Assembly (NCBI GenBank): GCA_035934555.1
Contig: DASYXT010000096.1
Span: 62,001-126,000, forward strand
Length of the DNA stretch: 64,000 bases
DNA from: DASYXT01 sp035934555
Lineage (GTDB): Bacteria > Verrucomicrobiota > Verrucomicrobiia > Limisphaerales > UBA8199
Direction: 5' to 3'
Numbering within the stretch: position 1 is the first letter of the stretch; each line of letters begins with the position of its first letter. The notes beneath the pieces were generated by a model, which made no database searches, had not been told where the DNA came from, and worked only from the letters and a program-made list of their open reading frames with translations. The position numbers and the translations under genes are program-made. Shown here in pieces: positions 35,201 to 41,525 of this stretch.

Positions 35201-35287
35201 ACCTCTCCCGAGCCTGCCCCGGCTGCAAGCACCAGTCCATCGCTCAGCCGCGGGGTCCTGACACCGCGGCCGCTCGGCCAATCCTGA
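32249..35287 (+). CDS. LytS/NarX-type sensor histidine kinase with large periplasmic region of repeated OB-like modules
   Basis: A 1012-residue membrane sensor. TTG 32249 is the only in-frame start and begins a signal-like LLLGLALACGQAAVGAPA. About 700 periplasmic residues follow, made of repeated small beta modules with recurring patterns such as VRVHGVLTYADPEWHNAFIQ and VKIRGVVTLCLPGQGFFLQD, each followed by DxSG and an HPGDxVE-like turn. A single membrane helix (AFVVAGTLLLAVALALGWVS) and a coiled coil lead to a HisKA_3 box, EQRRIGHDLHDGVCQQLAGI, and an HATPase domain (EAVGNAARHGAP, CDDGAGF, GMGIRIMRYRA). The response regulator gene starts 6 bp downstream. The periplasmic ligand is unknown. 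Confidence 0.9.
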   Translation: MLLGLALACGQAAVGAPAAGLITGIQELARLAPDPAGTAHPIDLKALVVCCDQGWHQLYLFDGHDTGYLNADDFAVPLEKGQRIELTGLARASNALANLNVVVTGHGELPPALSLSLADLAQAHSQWVQTTGLVLSAEASRGRLALLLNDGSQNCLAYVLSAAPEKDFHRWVGCRVRVRGINASTASNGRLVSPLFFVAGMDQLTLLQPASQRAPIPVVSISSLLDRELGPWTNDWAHVSGLVAAYQPGQFVVLKDPTGTIRARVAQMTEVAGGERVDLWGLLRPSPEGAFLDTAWFELAPAPAVQPAPALLPNANRAGLPPILTHIADIRRLTREQAALQLPVRVHGVLTYADPEWHNAFIQDASGAIYVDLAPAERRLHPGNWVEVIGQTSSGGFAPEVIHSQFRILGTTNLPTPARLDLQDLASGAWDAHWIQMEGVVQRIDTQAGHLTLHVMTPTGRFRVLLPGFENRPPPWNLIDAVVRVRGACTSELNARRQLSGITLHVPDLQAITILAQPPADPFAIPATPIANIATFNSPALPERLTGRRVKIRGVVTLCLPGQGFFLQDDSGGIRVQTPETGAPHPGDLVEALGFPAIGNFSPYLENATLRRVGAQPLPAAMRTTAEQILLSGTNDAQRVQLEGRLLQSVPRAAQPQLVLQDGPTIFTASLEGPLGLRQLSRVQPGSLLRVAGVCSIQGDERHEPVTFKLWLHQPADIRVLSTPPWWTARRAFVVAGTLLLAVALALGWVSLLRRQVRRQTNLLRQKLFEEEALQREILEISNREQRRIGHDLHDGVCQQLAGIALMTSTLADELEEVSQPQAPKAEKISAMLNEVIDQTRGVAQGLFPVQLEEKGLVFALEGLAANAGELFNVQCRFVCEQPPALIQNAVALHLYYIALEAVGNAARHGAPRNISVRLEPAGELFRLSVCDDGAGFVIPRGGLTGMGIRIMRYRAGVIGGSLTLHSQPGQGTSVECLFFPVPPTSPEPAPAASTSPSLSRGVLTPRPLGQS

Positions 35288-35293
35288 TCGATC

Positions 35294-35962
35294 ATGCCTA
35301 AACCATCCGACAAACACCGCATCCTGTTAGTGGACGATCATCCGCTCTTCCGCGAGGGGCTTCGGCAGATGATCGACCGGTTGCCCGGCCTGGTGGTTTG
35401 CGGCCAGGTGCCCAGCGCAGCCGCTGCCCTCAAAGCCGTCGCCGAGCTCAAACCCGACCTCGTGCTGGTCGATATCTCCCTCGATGGCACCGACGGCATC
35501 GAACTGATCAAAGACTTGAAAGCCCGCGACGATGACCTACCGCTCCTCGTCATCTCGATGCATAACGAATCGCTTTATGCCGAACGCGCCTTGCGCGCCG
35601 GCGCGCTCGGCTACGTCATGAAAAGCGAGCCCGCCCGCACCGTCAAAGCCGCCATTTTCAAAGTCCTCGCCGGCGATGTGTTCCTCAGTGACAAAATGTC
35701 GGGCTCGGTTTTGGCCCGCGTCGTTCATGGCAAACAAGGTTCGACTGCGTCCCCCCTTGAGAAGCTCAGCGACCGGGAGCTGCAGGTGTTCCAAATGCTG
35801 GGCGAAGGCAAACCGACCCGGCAAATCGCCGAGGAACTGGGTCTGACCATTCAAACCATCCACTCATTCCGCACGCGCATCAAAGACAAGCTCGCATTCG
35901 CCAACGCCACCGAACTCGTCCTGCACGCCATCCAATGGGTCCGCGAGCAAGCCCCGCATTAG
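35294..35962 (+). CDS. NarL/FixJ-family response regulator
   Basis: A 222-residue DNA-binding response regulator, partner of the kinase directly upstream. The receiver has the acidic pair in ILLVDDHPLFREGL, the phosphoacceptor Asp in DLVLVDISLDGTDG, Ser in LLVISMHNE and Lys in YVMKSEPA. A LuxR-type helix-turn-helix closes the protein: KLSDRELQVFQMLGEGKPTR followed by QIAEELGLTIQTIHSFRTRI. Target genes are not evident in the window. Confidence 0.94.
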   Translation: MPKPSDKHRILLVDDHPLFREGLRQMIDRLPGLVVCGQVPSAAAALKAVAELKPDLVLVDISLDGTDGIELIKDLKARDDDLPLLVISMHNESLYAERALRAGALGYVMKSEPARTVKAAIFKVLAGDVFLSDKMSGSVLARVVHGKQGSTASPLEKLSDRELQVFQMLGEGKPTRQIAEELGLTIQTIHSFRTRIKDKLAFANATELVLHAIQWVREQAPH

Positions 35963-36038
35963 CCATCGTCTTTGCGCCCTGCGTCTTTGCGTTAATCCCG
36001 AATGTGGCATGTGGACGAGCCTGTTTCTCCCGGATTAC

Positions 36039-36659
36039 TCACACGCCGCGCCCGCGCAGAAGCTGTTGCACCACCGATTGGATCAAATCCACCGCCGGAA
36101 GCACCGCCGCTTCCACGACCCCACTCAATCCCATCTGACCCTCCTGCGGCTTCAGCACCGCCGGCTCGCACGCCACGATATATATCCGCGAGGTGGATTG
36201 CCCGATCGCGTTTGCCAAGCGGATTGCCACAATCGGGTCAAGTGCCTGCGACCGCGACGGTCGGGTCCGCGCCAACGCTACTTGCTCTTGCTCGACCTCG
36301 ACCAGGTACAACGTGCCCGGCTCCTGCCCACGCGGCGCGGCATCCACCAGGATCACGGCGTCAAATCCGGCTGCCAACGCAAATGCCAAATCGTATCGGC
36401 GAATCCCGAAATCCACCAGGCGCACGCCGTCCGGCCATTGCCGTTGCAGTGATTCCCGGATGATTTCCTTGCCGAAGGCGTAATCGCCTCGCGCCGCGTG
36501 CCCTATTCCTGCCACCAGGATCCGTGCCGCCCCGCTGCCGCCCAACGCCGGCACCTGCGCCGGTGACGCTGCGGGAACGCTCACCGGTTCTGTCGCCGCC
36601 TTTGCCAGTTCGGCAACTTCCTTCAACGCCGCCCAGGTTCCGGCTGCTCGCGCGCTCAT
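36039..36659 (-). CDS. HyaD/HycI-type hydrogenase maturation protease family protein (orphan)
   Basis: A 206-residue protein of the M52 peptidase family, which trims the C-terminus of [NiFe]-hydrogenase large subunits. The fold markers are ILVAGIGHAARGDYAFGKEI, then VRLVDFGIRRYDLAFAL, AVILVDAA and IYIVACEPA. In classical members the first motif is GIGN-X4-DDGFG; here it is GIGHAARGDYAFG, so the Asn and the second Asp that bind nickel are changed. An N-terminal extension of about 45 residues rich in Ala, Pro and Val precedes the domain. No hydrogenase genes are in the window, so either the target is elsewhere or the protein has another role. GAGGG lies upstream of ATG 36659. Confidence 0.75.
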   Translation of the reverse strand: MSARAAGTWAALKEVAELAKAATEPVSVPAASPAQVPALGGSGAARILVAGIGHAARGDYAFGKEIIRESLQRQWPDGVRLVDFGIRRYDLAFALAAGFDAVILVDAAPRGQEPGTLYLVEVEQEQVALARTRPSRSQALDPIVAIRLANAIGQSTSRIYIVACEPAVLKPQEGQMGLSGVVEAAVLPAVDLIQSVVQQLLRGRGV

Positions 36660-36675
36660 AAATTTGTGCCCTCTT

Positions 36676-36731
36676 CCCTCTGACCTCTTACTTCTGATCT
36701 CTGCCTTCCGACCTCCGCCCTCTGATCTCTA
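36676..36731. repeat. Four imperfect 14-bp tandem repeats in an intergenic gap
   Basis: Units at 36676, 36690, 36704 and 36718 follow the pattern CCCTCTGACCTCTT with pyrimidine-preserving changes. They occupy the 264-bp gap between the divergent protease and nuoA genes. The rest of that gap (36732-36923) holds nothing I can identify beyond a likely nuoA promoter region. Confidence 0.7.
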
Positions 36732-36923
36732 AGCCGCGCCCGCCGAACATGAAATTGGGGTAAGCCCCCCAACGACCGACCTCACTCGAAACCATTTTGT
36801 CATCTTTGTGATCCCTGTGGTAAACCCAGGCTGTCCTCGGAACTCCGACTTCTCTCTAGATTCTCTCCAGCTCCTGCGCGGATAACCCTTGCGAAAACCC
36901 GCCGTCTTCTTAAATTCCGGCTC

Positions 36924-37316
36924 ATGGATTCTGCGGATTACCAACTGAACCAATATCTACCCGTGCTGATGCTCGGTGGCCTGGCGGTGCTGTTTTCAGC
37001 GGGGATGCTCATTGCCTCGGTGATTCTGGGCAAAAAGGGCCGACGCCCTCCCATCAAGGATACCCCTTACGAATGCGGCATGCTGCCGGTCGGCCCAGGC
37101 AGCACCCGGATGTCAGTCAAGTTTTACCTCGTGGCGATGCTGTTCATCCTGTTCGATATCGAAGTGGTTTTCCTTTATCCCTGGGCCGTGCTGTACAAAC
37201 AGATGCTGCGCGAGCACGCCCCGCTCATCCTGGGCTCGATGCTTTCCTTCATGGGAACTCTTTTCGTCGGGTATATCTACGCGCTCAAAAAGCAGGCCTT
37301 CGACTGGAAGAGCTGA
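36924..37316 (+). CDS. nuoA: NADH-quinone oxidoreductase subunit A
   Basis: A 130-residue inner-membrane subunit of respiratory complex I with three hydrophobic helices. The conserved loop DTPYECGMLPVGPGSTRMSV and the second-helix sequence FYLVAMLFILFDIEVVFLYP are diagnostic of NuoA/ND3. It normally leads a nuoA-N operon, but here it is followed 82 bp later by a phosphohexomutase gene and no other nuo gene is within 27 kb downstream. It is full length and all signature residues are present, so it should be functional. Confidence 0.95.
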   Translation: MDSADYQLNQYLPVLMLGGLAVLFSAGMLIASVILGKKGRRPPIKDTPYECGMLPVGPGSTRMSVKFYLVAMLFILFDIEVVFLYPWAVLYKQMLREHAPLILGSMLSFMGTLFVGYIYALKKQAFDWKS

Positions 37317-37398
37317 GCGCTGGCGCGCATACGCCACTGGGCCCCAGGGATTCGCCACCAACTCTCATCGTTTTTAAATTCTCGCTTCTCTTAATCCT

Positions 37399-38841
37399 GT
37401 GAGCACACCTGCTTCTACGATTAAATTCGGCACGTCGGGCTGGCGCGGACTCATCGCGCGGGACTTTACGTTCGATAACGTGCGGCTGGTGACGCAAGCC
37501 ATCGCGCAGTACCTCAATGGGCAGCACGATGGCGCGAGCCCAGCCGCCGCCAAAACCGTCATCGTCGCCCACGACACCCGCTTCCTCGGACGCGAGTTTG
37601 CGCTGGCGTCCGCCGAGGTGCTCGCCAGCAACGGGCTGACTCCGCTCCTGTGCGACCGGCCCACGCCAACACCGGTAGTTGCTTATACCATTCGCAACCG
37701 CAAGGCGCTCGGCGGGCTGAACATGACCGCCAGCCATAACCCGGCGGAATACCAGGGCCTGAAGTTTTCGCCTGCCAACGGCGCACCCGCTCCACCGGAA
37801 ACCACCCGGCAAATCGAAGCCAATGTTGCCCGGCTCCAGGAACAAAACTGGACCTTCCAGGCCGCGGTCATCGGCACGTTCCAGTGCAAAACCATCGACC
37901 CGCAGCCGGCCTACTTTCGTCAAATCCATAAACTGGTTGATTTTTCCTCCCTCAAACGCGCCCGGTTAAAAGTCGCAGTGGAACTGATGTACGGCACCGG
38001 ACGCGGTTACCTGGATACCATCCTGCGCGATGCGGGCGCGCAAGTGACGGTGTTTCATGATGAATGGAATCCCCTATTCGGGGGGCATCATCCCGAGCCG
38101 GATGCCGCCGGCATGGCGGAAGTGAGCCGGTTTGTGCGCAGCGGCAAAGCGCAAATGGGACTCGGCCTGGACGGCGATGCCGACCGCTTCGGGATTGTCG
38201 ATAAAGACGGCACGTGGCTGACGCCCAACCAGGTGCTCGCCCTCACGTTGTACCACCTGAAAAAAAATCGCGGTTGGGAAGGGGCGGTCGTCCGCACGGT
38301 CCCTACCAGTCACCAGGTGGATGCGGTGGCGGCGTTGTTCGGTGTGAAGGTGCACGAGACCCCGGTTGGCTTCAAATACATCGGCGCATTGATGGAAAGC
38401 GAACCGATCATCGTGGGCGGCGAGGAGTCCGGCGGGCTAAGCGTCAAGGGGCACGTGCCGGAGAAAGACGGCATCCTGGCCTGCCTGTTGATGGCCGAAC
38501 TGGTGGCCACGGAAAAGAAATCGCTGGGTCGGATTCTGAAGGATTTGGAAAGGCAAACCAGCGAGTTTCACAGCGCCCGGATTAATGTCGCGATCCCTGT
38601 GGACAAAAAAGACGCGCTGCTGGCACGACTCGGCTCCGGCATGACCAACCTCGGGCCCTTTAAAGTCGAAAAATTCATCACCACTGACGGCTACAAATAT
38701 TTGTTAGCGCATGGCCAATGGGTCGCGTTCCGCGCCAGCGGGACTGAGCCGCTGATCCGTTGTTACATCGAGGCGCACTCCAAAGCCGGGTTGGCAAAGT
38801 TGCGCCGGGTTTGCGAGGAACTGCTGCAAGCGGCGAAATAA
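37399..38841 (+). CDS. Phosphoglucomutase/phosphomannomutase family protein
   Basis: A 480-residue alpha-D-phosphohexomutase that would interconvert hexose 1- and 6-phosphates. The start is GTG 37399, giving TIKFGTSGWRGLIARDFTFD, the normal N-terminus. The phosphoserine loop is GLNMTASHNPAEYQG, the metal loop GLDGDADRFGIVDKDG, the sugar-specificity loop VGGEESGGLSVKG and the phosphate-binding loop FRASGTEPLIRCYIEAH. The GEESGG loop fits enzymes using glucose or mannose phosphates rather than glucosamine, but specificity is not certain. Probably a housekeeping gene for surface polysaccharide or glycogen supply. Confidence 0.93.
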   Translation: MSTPASTIKFGTSGWRGLIARDFTFDNVRLVTQAIAQYLNGQHDGASPAAAKTVIVAHDTRFLGREFALASAEVLASNGLTPLLCDRPTPTPVVAYTIRNRKALGGLNMTASHNPAEYQGLKFSPANGAPAPPETTRQIEANVARLQEQNWTFQAAVIGTFQCKTIDPQPAYFRQIHKLVDFSSLKRARLKVAVELMYGTGRGYLDTILRDAGAQVTVFHDEWNPLFGGHHPEPDAAGMAEVSRFVRSGKAQMGLGLDGDADRFGIVDKDGTWLTPNQVLALTLYHLKKNRGWEGAVVRTVPTSHQVDAVAALFGVKVHETPVGFKYIGALMESEPIIVGGEESGGLSVKGHVPEKDGILACLLMAELVATEKKSLGRILKDLERQTSEFHSARINVAIPVDKKDALLARLGSGMTNLGPFKVEKFITTDGYKYLLAHGQWVAFRASGTEPLIRCYIEAHSKAGLAKLRRVCEELLQAAK

Positions 38842-38982
38842 ACTTTTTACCTTCCAGCCGTTCGCCTAAGCCTTTCCGAGGCCTTGGCGATTCCCCTGTG
38901 CATTTTTTCTTCGTATTCGTTCGATAAATTCGGGTTATGACCCACTTTGCTCGTTTGGGTTGTGAAGTATAGCAGAGGCGTA

Positions 38983-39246
38983 ATGAGCAAGACGTACGTA
39001 ATCCGATGGAAGTCAAAGATTAATGGACGCGCGGGCAAGGGAACCAAGCTGTTCGACAAAGGGGAAGCGGAGCAACTCGTCCAGGAACTGAATCGGGAAT
39101 ACCCCGATATCGAACATGAGCTGCTCGATACGGAAGGTCAACCCGAACGCGGGCTGACTCCCGCACAAGCCAAGCAGCCGCAGGAGCAAACTCCCCTGGA
39201 GGAGGCGGAGAAAGCGCCGTCGGACGCGCTGTCGTTTGGCGAGTAG
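38983..39246 (+). CDS. Small hypothetical protein
   Basis: An 87-residue hydrophilic protein that I do not recognise. ATG 38983 is preceded by AGAGG and gives MSKTYVIRWKSKINGRAGKG. The first 50 residues look like a small alpha/beta domain (KLFDKGEAEQLVQELNREYP). The tail is Glu/Pro/Gln-rich and probably disordered. A similar N-terminal arrangement (short strand, basic turn, helix) is common in small uncharacterised proteins. It stands alone between the mutase gene and the tRNA region. Confidence 0.65.
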   Translation: MSKTYVIRWKSKINGRAGKGTKLFDKGEAEQLVQELNREYPDIEHELLDTEGQPERGLTPAQAKQPQEQTPLEEAEKAPSDALSFGE

Positions 39247-39379
39247 TGGCTGGGCCAGAGCCAGCCGCCCTCTTCACTCGGGCTTGTTGGTGGCGCATGG
39301 CCGCAACGCTGAAGGTCCGCACTCCCGCTCCGTTGGCTTCTGGGTTGGCTTTTAAGCTCCGGGGGTGTAGATTGTTCCA

Positions 39380-39532
39380 ATGGAATTTGGCAGGAGCTTC
39401 CAGGAATTGTGGAACACCAAACCTGGCGCGGTAGTACTGCTCATCCTCGGGTTTTTCGTGTTTCTGTTTTTGGTAGTGGACGCTTGGCGGCACAAGCGGC
39501 GTAAGGGGCGTAAGTTCCCAAAACAGCATTGA
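39380..39532 (+). CDS. Single-span small membrane protein
   Basis: A 50-residue reading frame, ATG 39380 to TGA 39532. It encodes a short amphipathic start (MEFGRSFQELWNTKPG), one membrane helix (AVVLLILGFFVFLFLVVDAW) and a strongly basic tail (RHKRRKGRKFPKQH). By the positive-inside rule the tail faces the cytosol. It ends four bases from the convergent tRNA-Glu. The clean helix-plus-basic-tail organisation supports a real gene; the function is unknown. Confidence 0.55.
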   Translation: MEFGRSFQELWNTKPGAVVLLILGFFVFLFLVVDAWRHKRRKGRKFPKQH

Positions 39533-39536
39533 GGAG

Positions 39537-39611
39537 TGGCGACCCTAAGGGGAATCGAACCCCTGCTACCGCCGTGAAAGGGCGGTGTCCTAACCGCTAG
39601 ACGATAGGGTC
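39537..39611 (-). tRNA. tRNA-Glu (UUC anticodon)
   Basis: On the minus strand the acceptor stem GACCCTA/TAGGGTC closes a cloverleaf. The D arm contains AGCGGTTAGGA and the anticodon stem CCGCC/GGCGG holds the loop CTTTCAC (anticodon TTC). The T arm is AGGGGTTCGATTCCCCT. The discriminator is G and CCA is encoded (39539-39537). No intron is seen. Confidence 0.97.
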
Positions 39612-39757
39612 GTCCACGGGTGACCCAATATATTCATAGCTGGAACCCTGTCACGCTAATAATCTGGGGCAACACCCTATTTCAACGCGAGTAATCGGCG
39701 GTAACTTGGAGGCGGAGTCAAATATCGGGCAGCACCAAGCCGAATCTCTTGAAGCTT

Positions 39758-40699
39758 ATGAAACGCCATCTTTTAATTCTTTCCACATTGCTGGTGGGCG
39801 CCTGGAGTGCCGCCGCCCAAGCTCAAATCGAACGGCAACCCCAGGACCAAAACCAGTCGCAACCGCCTGAGCAAAATGAGCCGCGCCCTCATCCTCAGGA
39901 CCAAACCCGGGCGCAAGGCCAAAACGAGTTGCAGTTACGAGCGCCGACCCAGTCGCAACAGCCCCAGATTGACCCGCACGCGCAGGAAGTCCTTCGCTCT
40001 GCCTGCCAGTTTCTGGCGCAAACGCCCCATTTCGGGCTGACGGCCGAAATCTGGCGCGAACACGTCGAAGCCGACGGCGACAAAGTCCAATTCACACGGG
40101 AAGTGAACATGGAAGTGAAACGCCCGAACAGCCTCCACGTCGATATTCACTCTTCCTACACCGACCGTGGCTTTTGGTACCAGGGCCATGAATTGGCTGT
40201 GCTGGACCGGAAAAACAACTTTTTCAGCACGACGCCGATGCCACCAAATATCGATGAGATGTTGAACGCGGCGCATGATCAGTTCGCGATTGATCTGCCG
40301 CTGGTGGACCTGGCGGTGAGCGATCCCTATGACAACGCGATCCAGCGTGTTCAGACCGGGCGGTACCTGGGCATCTCGAGCGCGATGGGCTACACCTGCC
40401 ATCATTTGGCGTTCACGCAGGAGAATATCGACTGGCAAGTTTGGATTCAGGACGGTCCGCAACCGCTCATCCGGAAATTCGTCATCACGCACAAACGTGA
40501 GCCTGGGCAACCGGAGTTCACCGCGCTCATCCGCGGTTGGGACATGTTGGATCGGATATCCAATTTAGAATTTGCATTCGAGCCGCCCCGCGGCGCGGTT
40601 CGTGTCCAAATGCTGCGCGACAGGTCCGGCGGGGGTAATGGCGGGAGTGAACCGATGGGCAGCTCGGGCCCTGGTCCAAACGCGCCCACCGGCAGGTAA
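39758..40699 (+). CDS. Secreted DUF2092-type protein with Gln/Pro-rich linker
   Basis: A 313-residue exported protein. The signal peptide is MKRHLLILSTLLVGAWSAAA; ATG 39758 was preferred over TTG 39749. Residues about 25-75 are a low-complexity Gln/Pro/Asn linker. The remainder matches DUF2092 proteins: VLRSACQFLAQTPHFGLTAE, NMEVKRPNSLHVDI, ELAVLDRKNNFFSTTPMPPN, and GYTCHHLAFTQENIDWQVWI. The fold is thought to resemble outer-membrane lipoprotein carriers (LolA/LolB-like), though the role of the family is not known. It is 14 bp upstream of another exported-protein gene, probably one transcript. Confidence 0.85.
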   Translation: MKRHLLILSTLLVGAWSAAAQAQIERQPQDQNQSQPPEQNEPRPHPQDQTRAQGQNELQLRAPTQSQQPQIDPHAQEVLRSACQFLAQTPHFGLTAEIWREHVEADGDKVQFTREVNMEVKRPNSLHVDIHSSYTDRGFWYQGHELAVLDRKNNFFSTTPMPPNIDEMLNAAHDQFAIDLPLVDLAVSDPYDNAIQRVQTGRYLGISSAMGYTCHHLAFTQENIDWQVWIQDGPQPLIRKFVITHKREPGQPEFTALIRGWDMLDRISNLEFAFEPPRGAVRVQMLRDRSGGGNGGSEPMGSSGPGPNAPTGR

Positions 40700-40713
40700 C
40701 GATAGGCATCACT

Positions 40714-41502
40714 ATGAAAGCAATCCAACGCACACAGCTTACAGCGATCACTTTCCTGCTGGCCGGCAGTCTCGGCGCCCACGCTGCCGCCTGGGGCAGC
40801 ATTCATGGGAACAACCGCTCGGGTGGCGAAGCTCATGCGCCGGCGGCCCGAGCACCGGCGGCACGGGCGGGAGGTCAGCAAACAATCGGCCGAGCGCCCG
40901 AAGCGCGCGGCGGCGGCGAGCAGGGCCGCCCCGAAGCACACCGCGGAGGCGAGATGCGCGGGCAAGGCTGGGCCTCCGAGCCTCGCGGGCGTGTCGAAAT
41001 AGGTCACGGACGGGCGTGGCCCGGCGAAGGCGTGTGGGGCGAGGGCCGGCACGAAGGCATCGAGGAAGAGGAGCGCCACTCTTATCCCTGGTTCGGATAT
41101 AACCCCGGCATGATCATCGGCACGCTCCCGCCCGATTACAACCAGATTTATATCGGCGGGAACCCATATTATTATGATCAAGGGGTGTACTACCAACCGG
41201 GCCCTTCGGGCTATGTCGTCGTCACACCGCCGATTGGCGCTGTGGTGCCGCAATTGCCTCCCGGGGCGGTCACCATTCCCACGAGTTCAGGGGTCTATTA
41301 CTATGCGGCCGGAGCGTTCTACGTGCCGGCACCTGGCGGTTTCCAAGTAGTGCCGCCGGTGCTCGGGGTGACGGTGCCTATGTTGCCGCCGGGGGCCATG
41401 GCGGTGAACGAGAATGGCACGCTTTTGTACCAGGCCAACGGCATTTATTTCCAACCGGTGATCCAAAATGGCGTGACGGCGTACCTAACCGTCCAACCAT
41501 AG
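40714..41502 (+). CDS. Exported DUF6515-like protein
   Basis: A 262-residue exported protein with a signal peptide (AITFLLAGSLGAHAAA). A low-complexity Ala/Arg/Gly/Glu-rich segment runs to about residue 120. The C-terminal half has repeated short modules rich in Tyr, Val, Pro and Gly: GGNPYYYDQGVYYQPGPSGY, VVVTPPIGAVVPQLPPGA, GVYYYAAGAFYVPAPGGFQV and VVPPVLGVTVPMLPPGAMAV. This is the DUF6515 pattern (YYY-GVYY plus PPIGAVVP). In many bacteria such genes sit next to DUF2092 genes, as here. The function is unknown; the repeats suggest a beta-rich envelope protein. Confidence 0.85.
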   Translation: MKAIQRTQLTAITFLLAGSLGAHAAAWGSIHGNNRSGGEAHAPAARAPAARAGGQQTIGRAPEARGGGEQGRPEAHRGGEMRGQGWASEPRGRVEIGHGRAWPGEGVWGEGRHEGIEEEERHSYPWFGYNPGMIIGTLPPDYNQIYIGGNPYYYDQGVYYQPGPSGYVVVTPPIGAVVPQLPPGAVTIPTSSGVYYYAAGAFYVPAPGGFQVVPPVLGVTVPMLPPGAMAVNENGTLLYQANGIYFQPVIQNGVTAYLTVQP

Positions 41503-41525
41503 ATGCTCGAAAGCCCAACCCTGGT

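Noticed and set aside
36676..36731. Tandem 14-bp units considered as a CRISPR array
   Set aside because: Units are contiguous, short and without spacers; no cas genes occur in the window.
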